From the NCBI GenBank assembly GCA_031276175.1, contig JAISNP010000129.1, positions 1 through 34,703 of the forward strand: a DNA stretch of 34,703 nt, written 5' to 3'. The notes under the pieces were generated by a model. The model was not told the origin of the DNA, ran no database searches, and worked only from the letters and a program-made list of their open reading frames with translations. This DNA is from Tannerella sp. (lineage in GTDB: Bacteria; Bacteroidota; Bacteroidia; Bacteroidales; Tannerellaceae). This document shows positions 25,063-34,660 of this stretch, one piece after another; the stretch's first letter is position 1, and each line of letters starts with the position of its first letter. Made by a program: the position numbers and the translations under genes.

Positions 25063-25190
25063 TTGGGGTGAGATTCCATCTCGCCCCGTCTATCCGTGAG
25101 ATTCCATCTCATACATATAAAATATACGGATGGAATCCGCAGGAATAGACGGAACGGGATGGAATCTCGTCCCAACGGCACGTTTTTTTT
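25063..25190. repeat. Large imperfect inverted repeat followed by T8
   Basis: The left arm 25063-25108 and right arm 25129-25175 are inverted copies with roughly 36 of 46 positions matching and one 1-base gap, around a 20-base AT-rich loop. Each arm contains two copies of the ATTCCATC word (as GGAATC on the other arm), themselves small palindromes such as GAGATTCCATCTC. Eight Ts follow at 25183-25190. It lies just before the promoter of the PstS-like gene and would act as a terminator-like insulator on the plus strand. The segment GCCCCGTCTATCCG (25083-25096) recurs at 34621. Confidence 0.8.
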
Positions 25191-25207
25191 AATCACACAA
25201 AAATGGT

Positions 25208-25239
25208 ATTGCGCGAGGGCAAAAGCGCCTCTACCTTTG
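25208..25239 (+). promoter_or_regulatory. Promoter of PstS-like gene
   Basis: ATTG (25208-25211), a 20-bp spacer and TACCTTTG (25232-25239), 31 bases before the ATG. Confidence 0.65.
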
Positions 25240-25270
25240 TCGTCGAAAAAACAACAAAAAAATTACGCAT

Positions 25271-26188
25271 ATGAAAACAGTAAAATTAGTTTTGACATTA
25301 GCGCTTGCAGGCGCAGCAACGATCAATCCGGCAAAGGCCGACGGCGGTGATGAAAACAGCCGGGTGATTTACATCGAAAGCGCAAAGTACACTTTGCCTC
25401 TGGTAGAAAAATGGATAAGCGAATACAACAGGACGAATCCCGGCGTACAGGTCAGACATGCCGGGAAAGACGCCCGTAACGTCGACCTGCGTATTGTGGC
25501 ATATACGGAAGCCGCCCCCGCCGGCGAGGATGGAAAAACCGTCACCTGCGTGGGACGCGCCGCCCTGTTGCCCGTAACGGCGAAAGACAATCCGTTGCGC
25601 GAACAAATCGGCAGGCGGAAATTCGGGAAAAAGGAATTAAAAAAGCTCTTTTTCTCCGAAGACCCGCTCGAAGGGGAAGACGCAAAAAAAGATCCGTTGC
25701 AGGAACAGTTGACCGTCTATTCGGGCAACAGTACGACATCGGGCGCTTCTTTTTTCGCATCGCACTTCGGCTATACGACCGCCGGATTCCGCGGGAAAAA
25801 AATCCTCGGCGACGACATCTACCTGCTTCAGGCCATCAGCAAAGACCCGACGGGAGTCACGTTTAACAATCTGGGGTATATCTACGACCTGCAAGACCGG
25901 CAGTTGAAAGACAATATTGCGCTCCTCCCGCTGAACGTAGGGAAAGCGCAGCAGGAAATAATCAAATCGGGAAATCTCGACGAAACGCTGTCGCTGCTCG
26001 AACAGGAAAAGATAGAACTCGTACCCGTACATCACATCGGATTTACCGGCGACGAGCAATCCGGCGCAAAAGATTTCCTGAAATGGATTCTCACGGAAGG
26101 ACAAAAATTCAATCACGAGTTCGGATTTCTCCAACCGGACGAAAAGACGCTGTCGCATCAGAAAAAACATTTCGCGACCACTTATTAA
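25271..26188 (+). CDS. PstS-like periplasmic substrate-binding protein
   Basis: A 305-residue exported protein with a Sec signal peptide (MKTVKLVLTLALAGAATINPAKA). The mature part resembles phosphate-type solute-binding proteins: an early strand-helix unit (YIESAKYTLPLVEKWISEYNRTNPGVQVRHAG), KKELKKLFF where such proteins often have a GxI(Y/F)xG-like strand, TVYSGNSTTSGASFFASHFG in place of the anion-binding SGT loop, and GVTFNNLGYIYD. No PstC, PstA, PstB or PhoU genes lie beside it, so it is an orphan and need not bind phosphate. A terminator follows 32 bases after the stop. Confidence 0.75.
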   Translation: MKTVKLVLTLALAGAATINPAKADGGDENSRVIYIESAKYTLPLVEKWISEYNRTNPGVQVRHAGKDARNVDLRIVAYTEAAPAGEDGKTVTCVGRAALLPVTAKDNPLREQIGRRKFGKKELKKLFFSEDPLEGEDAKKDPLQEQLTVYSGNSTTSGASFFASHFGYTTAGFRGKKILGDDIYLLQAISKDPTGVTFNNLGYIYDLQDRQLKDNIALLPLNVGKAQQEIIKSGNLDETLSLLEQEKIELVPVHHIGFTGDEQSGAKDFLKWILTEGQKFNHEFGFLQPDEKTLSHQKKHFATTY

Positions 26189-26220
26189 CAAACAAAAAGC
26201 GCGCAGCGTTGCCGCATGAA

Positions 26221-26275
26221 AACGCTCCCCCTCCGTAATCCGTTCGCGGTCGGAAGGGGAGCGTTGCAATTTTAT
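26221..26275. terminator. Bidirectional terminator between PstS-like gene and cinA
   Basis: The 14-bp arms 26221-26234 and 26252-26265 (AACGCTCCCC and GGGGAGCGTT at the base, one internal mismatch) are followed by GCAATTTTA on the plus strand and preceded by a short A-run for the minus strand. It sits between two convergent genes. Confidence 0.75.
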
Positions 26276-26307
26276 ATAGATAACACGGCGACGCCCGGGC
26301 GGGATTC

Positions 26308-27567
26308 TCACCAGGATTCGACTTTTATCATGTCTAATAAAAGGAGTAGCGACGCGTTCACCGTCCGTTGTATATTCTGCTCGCGAGTCGTTCGGAACCG
26401 GAATCGTTCGAACCGCAACCGGCGGTTTCCTTCCCTCTCCGCAACGGCGATCCATACCAGCCCGACGGGCTTGTCGGCTGTTCCGCCGCCCGGCCCTGCT
26501 ATGCCCGACGTCGACACGGCAAAATCGCCGCCCAGCAGATTCAACGCGCCTTTCGCCATCTGTTCCACGACTTCGCGACTCACGGCGCCGTGCGTCTCCA
26601 AATCATCGGGAGAGACTCCCAGCAGATTTTTCTTTACCGCATCGGAATACGCCACGACGCTGCCCTTAAAATAATCCGAACTGCCTGCTACGGAAGTCAG
26701 CAGCGAAGCAATCGCGCCGCCCGTACAACTCTCCGCCGTTACAACAGTCGCACCCAGGCTCCGTAACCGTTCGCCGACGATGACTTCAAGATTTTTATCC
26801 TCATCCGAAACGATACGCCCCTGCAATGCTTCTTCCAGCCGTCCGTACAGCGGGGCAAGCGCCGTTTCCGCCTCCGCTTCCTGCCGGCAATATGCCGAAA
26901 GCCGCAAACGGACGATGCCCGGCTGGGGCAAGTATGCCAGCTTGACAAAAGGCGGAAGGCTTTCCTCAAAACCGGCCAGAAGCATGGCCAGCGACGACTC
27001 CGTATGTCCGCTCACCCAATAGCTTCGATGACGGATGAATACGTCCTGACGGAAACGTTTCTTCAGGCGGGGCAACACTTCGTTATTCATCAGCCACTTC
27101 ATTTCCAAAGGCACGCCCGGCATTGAAACCAGCAGCCATTCTTCCCGGTCAAACCACATGCAGGGAGCCGTTCCCGCACGGTTTTGAATGACCGTACTGT
27201 TGTCGGGCACCATCGCCTGATTGCGGGTCAGGGCGTTTACCGGCCTGCCGTTTCGCCCGACAAGTTGTTCGATATTGGCATACGTCTCTTCCGAAAAATA
27301 CATCTTGCCGCCAAAATAACGGCACAGCGCACGCATCGTAATGTCGTCTTTCGTAGGGCCGAGGCCGCCGGTCAACAGCACGACGGGCGCACGTTTTTTC
27401 GCCGCGTCGACGGCAGCCACAATGGCGTCTTCGTCGTCGCCGACAACCGTTTTACGGACAACCACAAATCCGTTCTCGTTTAATGCCTTTCCCATCCAGG
27501 CGGAATTGGTGTCCACCACCTGCCCTATCAGCAGTTCGTCGCCTACGGTAATAATCTCTACATCCAT
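26308..27567 (-). CDS. cinA: CinA-like protein (competence/damage-inducible family, nicotinamide-nucleotide amidase domain)
   Basis: A 419-residue protein with both family domains. The N-terminal molybdopterin-binding-like COG1058 domain (1-170) has VEIITVGDELLIGQVVDTNSAW and LTGGLGPTKDDIT. The C-terminal amidohydrolase domain (about 260-419) has TAESCTGGAIASLLTSVAGSS, VVAYSDAVKKNLLGV and STSGIAGPGGGTADKPVGLVWI. The C-terminal domain in characterised relatives deamidates nicotinamide mononucleotide in NAD recycling; the N-terminal domain can act on ADP-ribose. I chose ATG 27567 (MDVEII), which gives the canonical start; the frame is open ten codons further. Diverges from the TamB-like gene. 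Confidence 0.94.
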   Translation of the reverse strand: MDVEIITVGDELLIGQVVDTNSAWMGKALNENGFVVVRKTVVGDDEDAIVAAVDAAKKRAPVVLLTGGLGPTKDDITMRALCRYFGGKMYFSEETYANIEQLVGRNGRPVNALTRNQAMVPDNSTVIQNRAGTAPCMWFDREEWLLVSMPGVPLEMKWLMNNEVLPRLKKRFRQDVFIRHRSYWVSGHTESSLAMLLAGFEESLPPFVKLAYLPQPGIVRLRLSAYCRQEAEAETALAPLYGRLEEALQGRIVSDEDKNLEVIVGERLRSLGATVVTAESCTGGAIASLLTSVAGSSDYFKGSVVAYSDAVKKNLLGVSPDDLETHGAVSREVVEQMAKGALNLLGGDFAVSTSGIAGPGGGTADKPVGLVWIAVAEREGNRRLRFERFRFRTTREQNIQRTVNASLLLLLDMIKVESW

Positions 27568-27624
27568 ATTGTATTCAGTGATAAAAATTTGCCGCAAAAG
27601 AACGAAATCATTGTAATTATTGAC

Positions 27625-27632
27625 TACTTTTG
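27625..27632 (+). promoter_or_regulatory. -7 box upstream of TamB-like gene
   Basis: TACTTTTG matches TAnnTTTG, 44 bases before the proposed TTG start. No TTTG lies at normal -33 spacing. On the other strand a weaker TTCTTTTG at 27602-27595 could serve cinA. Confidence 0.45.
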
Positions 27633-27676
27633 CGTGTTAAAAATATGCTATTCCGTTTCCGGGACGTGCCATTCAC

Positions 27677-30600
27677 TTGTGTAGCATTACGGATTCGGTA
27701 TTTTTTTGTATCAATCAAAACAGACGAACGATTAGAAAACTATTAAAACACACCACTGTTGCGTTGTCGGCTATATGCCTGCTTATTTGCGCCGTGCCGA
27801 TGGTTTTACAAATACCGCAGGTACAGAAAACGATAACGGAAAAGGTGAGCCGCGAACTTTCCCGCCGGTTAAATGTACCGGTCGAAATCGGCAATGTGAG
27901 CCTCGACTGGTACAGCCGGCTGGTGGTAAGAGACGTATTTCTCATGGACAAACAGACGGATACGCTGTTCACGGCCGATCACGTCTCCGCAGGTTTCGGA
28001 TTATTTCCGCTTATCCGGGGCAAAATGGTTTTCTCCGATGTGCGTCTGGTGGGTTTCGCCCTGCACATGAATAAGGCTTCGCGCGGAGGCGAACCGAATT
28101 TTCAATTCGTAATTGACGCCTTTGCTTCGCGCGATACGACAAAAAAAACGAACATAGACCTGCAAATTAAATCCGTCCAGTTGAGGCGCGGCTACGTAAG
28201 CTATCATGTGGCCGACGAACCGGAGATGCCGCACGAGTTTGACCCGCAACATATCAAAATTCACGACTTGAACGGGCAAATCAAATTAAATGCCCTGACG
28301 GCAGACAGCTTGAACATGCGAATCGACAGGCTCGGATTTGAAGAACAATCCGGATTCATACTTCACAGATTGTCGCTCGACCTGACTGCCAACGCAGACA
28401 GCGCGACCATTCGCAACCTGACCGTCCGCCTGCCTTCTACTTTGCTTCGTATAGATACGGCCGGTATCCGTTACAACGAAGCGGACAGTATGTCGTTGTG
28501 GGCAAGTAAAGTTCCCGTACGACTGAAAATCGCGCCTTCGCAGGTTTGCCCGAAAGACATTGCCGCGTTCGTTCCCGCTTTTGCCGATTTTACGAGCGTG
28601 GTCGACATCTCGACGGAAGTCTCCGGTTTTGCGGATAATTTTTCGCTGAACGATTTGAAACTGGAAACGAATCATTCGGCATCGCTTCTCGGTCGCATCA
28701 ACCTGATGGGCATCACGCGCCGCAACGAAACCTATCTTTTCGGAAAAATAGACCGCGCCTCCGCTACGACCGAAGGACTTGTTCGCATCATCAATCATTT
28801 CACGGAACAGCCGATAAATATCCCCGCGCCTGTCCGCCAACTGAACGACCTGCATTTTTCGGGCGAGATTTCGGGCTTTTTCGATCATCTGGTGGCATAC
28901 GGCAATTTGCAGACGGGCATCGGGGCGATAGACATGGATCTGGTCGTCGGGGCAAAAAAAGAAGAAAATGTGCCGCTTTATCTGAAAGGACGAATTGCTT
29001 CTACCGAACTGCAAATAGACAAGCTATTCGGCGAAAGAAACGATTTCGGGATTGTCCGTTTCCGGGGAGATGTGGATGCTTCGCGACGAAACGGCGAACG
29101 GTTTTCGGGAAACATACGTGTGCAAATCAATGAAGCGGACTACAAAAGGTACCGGTACGAAAACATCCTGCTCGCAGGCCGCTTCAACTCGAACGAGTAT
29201 GACGGCAGTATTGACGTGGACGACCCGAACGGGAAAATTCATGCCAGGGGACTGTTCAGGTACGACGGCGAAAATTCGGTTTTCAACTTTGCCGCCGACA
29301 TCAGAGACGTCAGGCCGGAAGCGTTGCACATCACGGAAAAATACGACAATCCGGCGCTGTCGCTGAAAATAAATGCGGATTTCACGGGAAACAGTATCGA
29401 CCTGTTCGAAGGACGAATCGTGGCGGACGACTTTTCATTCGTCACGCAAACGGACAGTTTTTATCTCGATTCGTTGCGTATTGATGCAGGCAATTCGGGA
29501 CGCAGACTGACTGTTTCGTCCGACCTGTTGCGCGGCGAAATCAGCGGGAAATATTCGTTTCAAACGCTCGTGCCGTCTTTGCTGCACACGGGAATGACTT
29601 ACCTGCCCGTATTGTCGCACATTGTGCCGGCAAAAGAAAAATTGCACGAAAACGAGTTCCGCTTTTCAATGGAAGTCGAAAATACGGAAACGTTGTCGCG
29701 CACGTTCAAACTTCCGTTCGGCATCATGGAAAAAAGCGTCGTATCGGGAGAGTACGACAATACGGCCGGCCATGTCAGGCTCGAAATATCGGTACCTAAA
29801 TACAAAATCGGAAAATCGAATTTTGAAGACGGCAGCCTCCTGTTTACGAACCGCGACGACAAACTGACCCTGCGCGCAAAAACAACCCGGATAAACAAAA
29901 AGCAATTGCGCAATATGTTTGAAATTTCGTCCGAAGCGGCTGACGACAGGGTTGAAACCACTTTTTCACTGGCCAACGCGGAAGACAGCAGCATGAACAT
30001 CCGTTTCTCGACTTCCGCACAAATCTCGCCCACCCTGCCGAAAGAGGGCGGAAAATCGCTTACGACGGAGATTCTGTTTTTGCCCGGCCAGATGCGTATC
30101 AAAGATTCGCTCTGGCATCTGGCGCCCTCGTCCGTCACCGTTACGGAGGGGCGCACGACCGTTCACCACTTCAACATTTCCAGCGGAGACCAGTTCCTGC
30201 ATATCGACGGGAACGTGTCGAACCGGTTTCCTCAAAACGACATCAAAATAGAACTCAACAAAATAGAACTGAGCCATATTTTCGACATCATCGACATTGC
30301 CGCGCTGCAATTCGGCGGACAGGCCACGGGCAAAATCAGCGTGAGCAACCTGTACGAAATGCCCAATATCAACACCGAACTCGAAATACAAGACTTTTCC
30401 TTCAACCGGGTCGTACAGGGCAAACTGAACCTTTTCAGCCAATGGGACAACAACGAAAACGGCATCCTGATGTTAGGCAGTCTTTACCGGGACAGCGCCA
30501 CATGGACGGACATCAGCGGGTATATTTATCCCGTCGGCAAAACGGAAAACATTTCTCTCTATTTCGATGCCAGAGAAATTGATTTGGGCATGTTACACCC

Positions 30601-32185
30601 CTATGTGGATGCGTTTACGAACACCATCGAGGGGCGAGGGTCGGGCGAGATTCATCTTTACGGCACTTTCTCGAATTTGACATTCGAGGGAAAAGCTTTT
30701 GTGAAGGACGGACTTATAGGCGTAAATGTGCTGAACACGGCATACGCATTCAACGATACCATCAGGATTATGCCGGAATCCATATCCGGCAAAAACATCG
30801 CCGTGCATGACCGGGAAGGCAACAGCGGCAGCATAAGTTTTGAAGTAAACCACAAATATCTGCGCGACTTTTCGTTTCGCTCCGACATGCAGGTGCAAAA
30901 CATGCTGCTCTACGACGTCTCCGAACGGATAAATCCGCAGATTTACGGAACGGTATACGGAAACGGAAACGCCCGCATCGCATGGGAGAACAATCTTGTG
31001 ACGATTGACGCAAACATACAAAACAGTCCCAATTCGTTTATGGGTTTTAACTTCATGAACGGCTCGTCGGCAGAAAATTATGACTTTATTTTTTTCAAGG
31101 AGCCGGATGCAGGCAAGGCGACGGACGGCATCGCAACCGTGCGGGAGAATACGCCGCCCCCGCCCGACAGCGACGACGAAACGAAGCTGAAGGTAAACTG
31201 CTTTCTGGACGTCACGCCTGCCGCCGACCTGGAACTCGTCATCGACCCCGCAGGTGGAGACAAAATCAGGGGCAACGGCAGCGGAGACATACAGGTACAG
31301 TACGATTCGAACGCCGACCTGACCATGTTCGGCGGCTTCTCCGTCAGGAGCGGGAGTTACAATTTCAGCCTTCAACAAGTATTGCACAAGGATTTCCAAA
31401 TCCGCGAAGGCAGCCAAATCGACTTTAGCGGCAACCCGCTCAACGCCGCGCTGAACTTCAACGCCACGTATTACCTGACGGCCAGCATCGAAGACCTGGA
31501 CCAGTCGCTCGTCAAAGAAACGCTGCGCACCAGCGTGCCGGTCAACTGCATCCTTAACCTGAACGGACGGCTGCAAAGCCCGACCATCTCCTTCGACCTC
31601 GAATTTCCCAATTCGACCCACGAACTGCAACGGCAAGTCAAGTCGTTTATCGGTACGGAAGACATGATGGCCCGGCAAATCGTCTACCTGCTCGTTTTGA
31701 ACAAATTCTATACCCCCGACTACTCGCGCAACGATTATCGCGCAAACGAGTTCAGCGTCGTAGCCTCGTCCGCCCTCTCCGCGCAGTTGTCGAATATCCT
31801 GAACAGCCTTACGGACAAGGTGCAAATCGGGACGAACATCCGCTCGCGGCAAGACGGCGTGAGCGACACCGAAGTGGAGATGCTGCTCTCCAGCCAGCTG
31901 CTCGACAACCGCCTGCTTTTTAACGGCAATTTCGGATACAAAAACAACTTCATACAGTCCAACGCCTTTATCGGCGAATTTGACCTCGAATACAAGCTGA
32001 CGCCAAGCGGCGAAATCCGCCTGAAGGCATACAACCATGCCAACGACATGTATCGCTACAACATGAAATCGCTCACCCGTCAGGGCGTCGGACTGATGTA
32101 TTACAAAGATTTCGACTCGTTCGGCAACATCATCCTCAAAAGACGGAAAACCACAAAACAGGAAGCGGCCAAAAGCACGAAATAG
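27677..32185 (+). CDS. TamB/AsmA-like translocation and assembly module protein
   Basis: A very long (about 1,500 residues) envelope protein with one N-terminal membrane helix (VALSAICLLICAVPMVLQI) and a periplasmic body of repeated beta-strand segments, as in TamB/AsmA-family lipid-transfer bridges. The first periplasmic segment (VEIGNVSLDWYSRLVVRDVFLMD, FADHV-like strands) is typical. The DUF490/TamB C-terminal domain covers about the last 400 residues (IRGNGSGDIQVQYDSNADLTMFGGFSV, IDFSGNPLNAALNFNATYYL, GEIRLKAYNH). The start is unclear: no ATG or GTG precedes the membrane helix in this frame, and I give the TTG at 27677. IRKLLKHTTVAL would be a natural N-terminus, but its codon is ATT. No TamA/BamA-like gene is adjacent. 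Confidence 0.9.
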   Translation: MCSITDSVFFCINQNRRTIRKLLKHTTVALSAICLLICAVPMVLQIPQVQKTITEKVSRELSRRLNVPVEIGNVSLDWYSRLVVRDVFLMDKQTDTLFTADHVSAGFGLFPLIRGKMVFSDVRLVGFALHMNKASRGGEPNFQFVIDAFASRDTTKKTNIDLQIKSVQLRRGYVSYHVADEPEMPHEFDPQHIKIHDLNGQIKLNALTADSLNMRIDRLGFEEQSGFILHRLSLDLTANADSATIRNLTVRLPSTLLRIDTAGIRYNEADSMSLWASKVPVRLKIAPSQVCPKDIAAFVPAFADFTSVVDISTEVSGFADNFSLNDLKLETNHSASLLGRINLMGITRRNETYLFGKIDRASATTEGLVRIINHFTEQPINIPAPVRQLNDLHFSGEISGFFDHLVAYGNLQTGIGAIDMDLVVGAKKEENVPLYLKGRIASTELQIDKLFGERNDFGIVRFRGDVDASRRNGERFSGNIRVQINEADYKRYRYENILLAGRFNSNEYDGSIDVDDPNGKIHARGLFRYDGENSVFNFAADIRDVRPEALHITEKYDNPALSLKINADFTGNSIDLFEGRIVADDFSFVTQTDSFYLDSLRIDAGNSGRRLTVSSDLLRGEISGKYSFQTLVPSLLHTGMTYLPVLSHIVPAKEKLHENEFRFSMEVENTETLSRTFKLPFGIMEKSVVSGEYDNTAGHVRLEISVPKYKIGKSNFEDGSLLFTNRDDKLTLRAKTTRINKKQLRNMFEISSEAADDRVETTFSLANAEDSSMNIRFSTSAQISPTLPKEGGKSLTTEILFLPGQMRIKDSLWHLAPSSVTVTEGRTTVHHFNISSGDQFLHIDGNVSNRFPQNDIKIELNKIELSHIFDIIDIAALQFGGQATGKISVSNLYEMPNINTELEIQDFSFNRVVQGKLNLFSQWDNNENGILMLGSLYRDSATWTDISGYIYPVGKTENISLYFDAREIDLGMLHPYVDAFTNTIEGRGSGEIHLYGTFSNLTFEGKAFVKDGLIGVNVLNTAYAFNDTIRIMPESISGKNIAVHDREGNSGSISFEVNHKYLRDFSFRSDMQVQNMLLYDVSERINPQIYGTVYGNGNARIAWENNLVTIDANIQNSPNSFMGFNFMNGSSAENYDFIFFKEPDAGKATDGIATVRENTPPPPDSDDETKLKVNCFLDVTPAADLELVIDPAGGDKIRGNGSGDIQVQYDSNADLTMFGGFSVRSGSYNFSLQQVLHKDFQIREGSQIDFSGNPLNAALNFNATYYLTASIEDLDQSLVKETLRTSVPVNCILNLNGRLQSPTISFDLEFPNSTHELQRQVKSFIGTEDMMARQIVYLLVLNKFYTPDYSRNDYRANEFSVVASSALSAQLSNILNSLTDKVQIGTNIRSRQDGVSDTEVEMLLSSQLLDNRLLFNGNFGYKNNFIQSNAFIGEFDLEYKLTPSGEIRLKAYNHANDMYRYNMKSLTRQGVGLMYYKDFDSFGNIILKRRKTTKQEAAKSTK

Positions 32186-32200
32186 AGCCGTGTTTATCGT

Positions 32201-32860
32201 TTATCGTGCATCGTGCATAAAACGCAACTCCCCAAAAAACGCAGGGCAGTGATAATCCGGCTGCGGCAAGTCGATCGGATTCCACGTGACGTAGTGCGGG
32301 TTTGCCGTCTCGTCCGCACACTTGTAGAAGTTTCCGAAAAACCTTTCCGGCAGGTGCAACGGGTCAAGCCCCATCAGGCGGAAAGGGATGGCGACCGTCA
32401 GTTCCCAGGCATGTATGCCTTTCTTTTCGGCAAAAGCGGCGCGCGGGAGCGTCGTATGGCGGCGGATGCTGCGGAACTCGTCGGGCGTTAGCGGCGTGGC
32501 GTCCGTCCGCGTGTGGTGGCGTGCCGCGTAGCACGTGCCGATGCAGTTAAATTCAAAATTGATATAATCCGTTTCGCCGTCGCGGCGCATGAAGAACTCG
32601 ACGCAGCTGTCGGGATGCACATACTCGCCGTCGCGGCCGGCCACGGCGCGGAGCGACAGTCCGCGCACGAAGTAGTGTATATACAGGTCTTCCGTCCCGC
32701 GGGCAATGTCGAACGCAACGACGGGCTTGTAGGGAAACGCTTCGCGCCAGTTCAGCACGTCGATGCTTTCGCGCCGCGCGCGGAGTTCCATAACCGTGGC
32801 GGCGGCGGAGAGCGCCACGCCGTTCAAAGCATCTATATAAGGAATGTGCAACTTTTTCAT
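32201..32860 (-). CDS. CBM9-like carbohydrate-binding protein, cytosolic
   Basis: A 219-residue protein of the carbohydrate-binding family 9-like group (cellulose/xylan-binding DOMON-type beta sandwich), recognised from the pattern [32 protein letters not shown]...[12 protein letters not shown], the [13 protein letters not shown] strand and the closing [39 protein letters not shown]. It starts [10 protein letters not shown] without any signal peptide, so it is probably cytosolic, odd for a carbohydrate-binding module. The ATG overlaps the fumarase stop in an ATGA (32857-32860), so it is translationally coupled to fumarase. It converges on the TamB-like gene with a 15-base gap. Function unknown. 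Confidence 0.8.
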   Translation of the reverse strand: MKKLHIPYIDALNGVALSAAATVMELRARRESIDVLNWREAFPYKPVVAFDIARGTEDLYIHYFVRGLSLRAVAGRDGEYVHPDSCVEFFMRRDGETDYINFEFNCIGTCYAARHHTRTDATPLTPDEFRSIRRHTTLPRAAFAEKKGIHAWELTVAIPFRLMGLDPLHLPERFFGNFYKCADETANPHYVTWNPIDLPQPDYHCPAFFGELRFMHDAR

Positions 32861-34503
32861 TTCGCGCTTGCGGGGCAGCGGCACGGCTTCAACTGACTGA
32901 AGAAATCGTTTCCCTTGTTGTCCGTAAGGATAAAGGCGGGGAAGTTTTCCACTTCAATCTTCCATATGGCTTCCATGCCCAGTTCGGGATATTCGAGACA
33001 TTCTACCTTTTTGATGCTTTCGAGCGCGAGTACGGCCGCCGGGCCGCCGATGCTGCCGAGGTAGAATCCGCCGTATTTCCGGCAGGCGTCCGTCACTTGC
33101 CTGCTGCGGTTTCCTTTGGCGATCATGACCATGCTGCCGCCGTGCGACTGGAAGAGGTCTACGTAGGAATCCATCCGTCCGGCCGTCGTCGGGCCGAAGG
33201 AGCCGGAGGCCATGCCTGCGGGCGTCTTGGCGGGGCCGGCGTAGTATATCGGATGATCTTTGATGTACTGCGGCAACCCTTCGCCCCTGTCGATGCGTTC
33301 CTTCAGGCGGGCATGGGCAATGTCGCGGCCTACGATGATGGCGCCGTTGAGCGAGAGCCGCGTGGCTACGGGATATTTGTCCAGCGTTTTCAGGATTTCG
33401 GGCATGGGGCGGTTGAGGTCGATCTTCACCGCGTCGCCGTCGCCTGCCGCGCGGAGCGATTCGGGGATGAAACGTCCCGGATTGTCTTCAAGCTTTTCTA
33501 TCCAGATGCCTTCGCGGTTTATTTTCGCCTTAATATTGCGGTCGGCCGAGCATGAGACGCCCATTCCTACCGGACAGGAGGCGCCGTGGCGCGGGAGGCG
33601 GATAATCCTGACGTCGTGCGCAAAGTATTTGCCGCCGAACTGTGCGCCCAGACCGATGCCGTATGCCTCTTCGAGCACCCGGCGTTCGAGCGCCGTGTCG
33701 CGAAACGCCTGCCCGCCCTCGTTGCCTTCCGTGGGCAGATGGTCGTAGTAGTGCGCCGAGGCGAGCTTGACGGTTTTCAGGTTGGTCTCGGCCGACGTGC
33801 CGCCGATTACGAACGCGATGTGATAGGGCGGGCAGGCGGCCGTGCCGAGCGTTTTCATCTTTTCGACGAGGAAGGGCACGAGCGTGCCGGGATTCAGCAG
33901 CGCCTTTGTTTCCTGAAACAGATAGGTCTTGTTTGCCGAGCCGCCGCCCTTGGCAATGCAGAGGAAGCGATATTCGTCGCCCTCCGTAGCGTAAAGGTCG
34001 ATCTGGGCGGGGAGGTTGCACTTGGTGTTTATCTCGTTGTACATGTCCAGCGCCACGTTTTGCGAGTACCGCAGGTTTTCCTCCGTATAGGTTTTGAAGA
34101 CGCCGCGCGAAAGGGCTTCGGCATCGTTGCCGTCCGTCCATACACGCTGCCCTTTTTTACCGACGATGACGGCCGTCCCCGTATCCTGACAGAAGGGCAA
34201 CAGCCCTTTGGCGGACACTTCGGCGTTGCGGAGGAAAGCGAGGGCTACAAACTTGTCGTTTTCGCTCGCTTCGGGGTCGGAAAGGATGCGGGCTACCTGC
34301 TGCTGGTGCGCGGTGCGCAACATGAACGCCACGTCGCGAAACGCCGCGTTTGCCGTTTTCACAAGCCCTTCGGCCTCTACCTTCAATATTTCCCTGCCTT
34401 CGAACATCCCGACCGATACATGATCGCCCGTAAGCCGATAATACTCCGTATCATCTTTCCCTGCAGGGAAAGGTTCCTGATATTTAAATTCGATTGTTGC
34501 CAT
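32857..34503 (-). CDS. Class I ([4Fe-4S]) fumarate hydratase
   Basis: A 548-residue oxygen-sensitive fumarase that interconverts fumarate and malate in the reductive or oxidative branch of the citrate cycle. The N-terminal alpha domain and C-terminal beta domain are fused as in the FumA/FumB type. The cluster cysteines are visible at 105 (LPFCQDTG), 224 (AACPPYH) and 318 (GVSCSADR), which are the positions I recall for E. coli FumA. Other markers are [29 protein letters not shown] and [29 protein letters not shown] start at ATG 34503 (MATIEFKYQ); a longer frame to about 34614 crosses the promoter box. First gene of a two-gene operon with the CBM9-like gene. Confidence 0.96.
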   Translation of the reverse strand: MATIEFKYQEPFPAGKDDTEYYRLTGDHVSVGMFEGREILKVEAEGLVKTANAAFRDVAFMLRTAHQQQVARILSDPEASENDKFVALAFLRNAEVSAKGLLPFCQDTGTAVIVGKKGQRVWTDGNDAEALSRGVFKTYTEENLRYSQNVALDMYNEINTKCNLPAQIDLYATEGDEYRFLCIAKGGGSANKTYLFQETKALLNPGTLVPFLVEKMKTLGTAACPPYHIAFVIGGTSAETNLKTVKLASAHYYDHLPTEGNEGGQAFRDTALERRVLEEAYGIGLGAQFGGKYFAHDVRIIRLPRHGASCPVGMGVSCSADRNIKAKINREGIWIEKLEDNPGRFIPESLRAAGDGDAVKIDLNRPMPEILKTLDKYPVATRLSLNGAIIVGRDIAHARLKERIDRGEGLPQYIKDHPIYYAGPAKTPAGMASGSFGPTTAGRMDSYVDLFQSHGGSMVMIAKGNRSRQVTDACRKYGGFYLGSIGGPAAVLALESIKKVECLEYPELGMEAIWKIEVENFPAFILTDNKGNDFFSQLKPCRCPASAK

Positions 34504-34537
34504 TATGATGCAATGATGTGTAATATTAATTCGGATG

Positions 34538-34571
34538 CAAATATAGGGATTCGACGGGATAAAACCGCAAA
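34538..34571 (-). promoter_or_regulatory. Fumarase promoter
   Basis: On the minus strand TATATTTG (34545-34538) is a perfect -7 box 35 bases before the ATG. A TTTG (34571-34568) lies upstream with a 22-bp spacer, slightly long. Confidence 0.6.
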
Positions 34572-34620
34572 CTATAATCACTCCCCGTCCGACCCGCGCC
34601 GTCCGCGCGTCCATAATACA

Positions 34621-34660
34621 GCCCCGTCTATCCGCAAAATTCCGCCCCGCATACGCAATA
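34621..34660. repeat. Diverged copy of the 25083-25119 repeat arm
   Basis: GCCCCGTCTATCCG (34621-34634) is identical to 25083-25096. The following bases keep ATTCC and a later ATAC...ATATAA but have different palindrome arms (CAAAATTCCGCCCCG instead of TGAGATTCCATCTCA). It is intergenic, upstream of fumarase, at the window end. An ATGTCGACAT palindrome follows at about 34670. Confidence 0.6.

Noticed and set aside
24833-25071. Frames on both strands with 7-residue repeats across the 21-bp array
   Set aside because: Artefact of the 21-bp period. Neither has a promoter, a recognised domain, or a normal composition outside the repeats.
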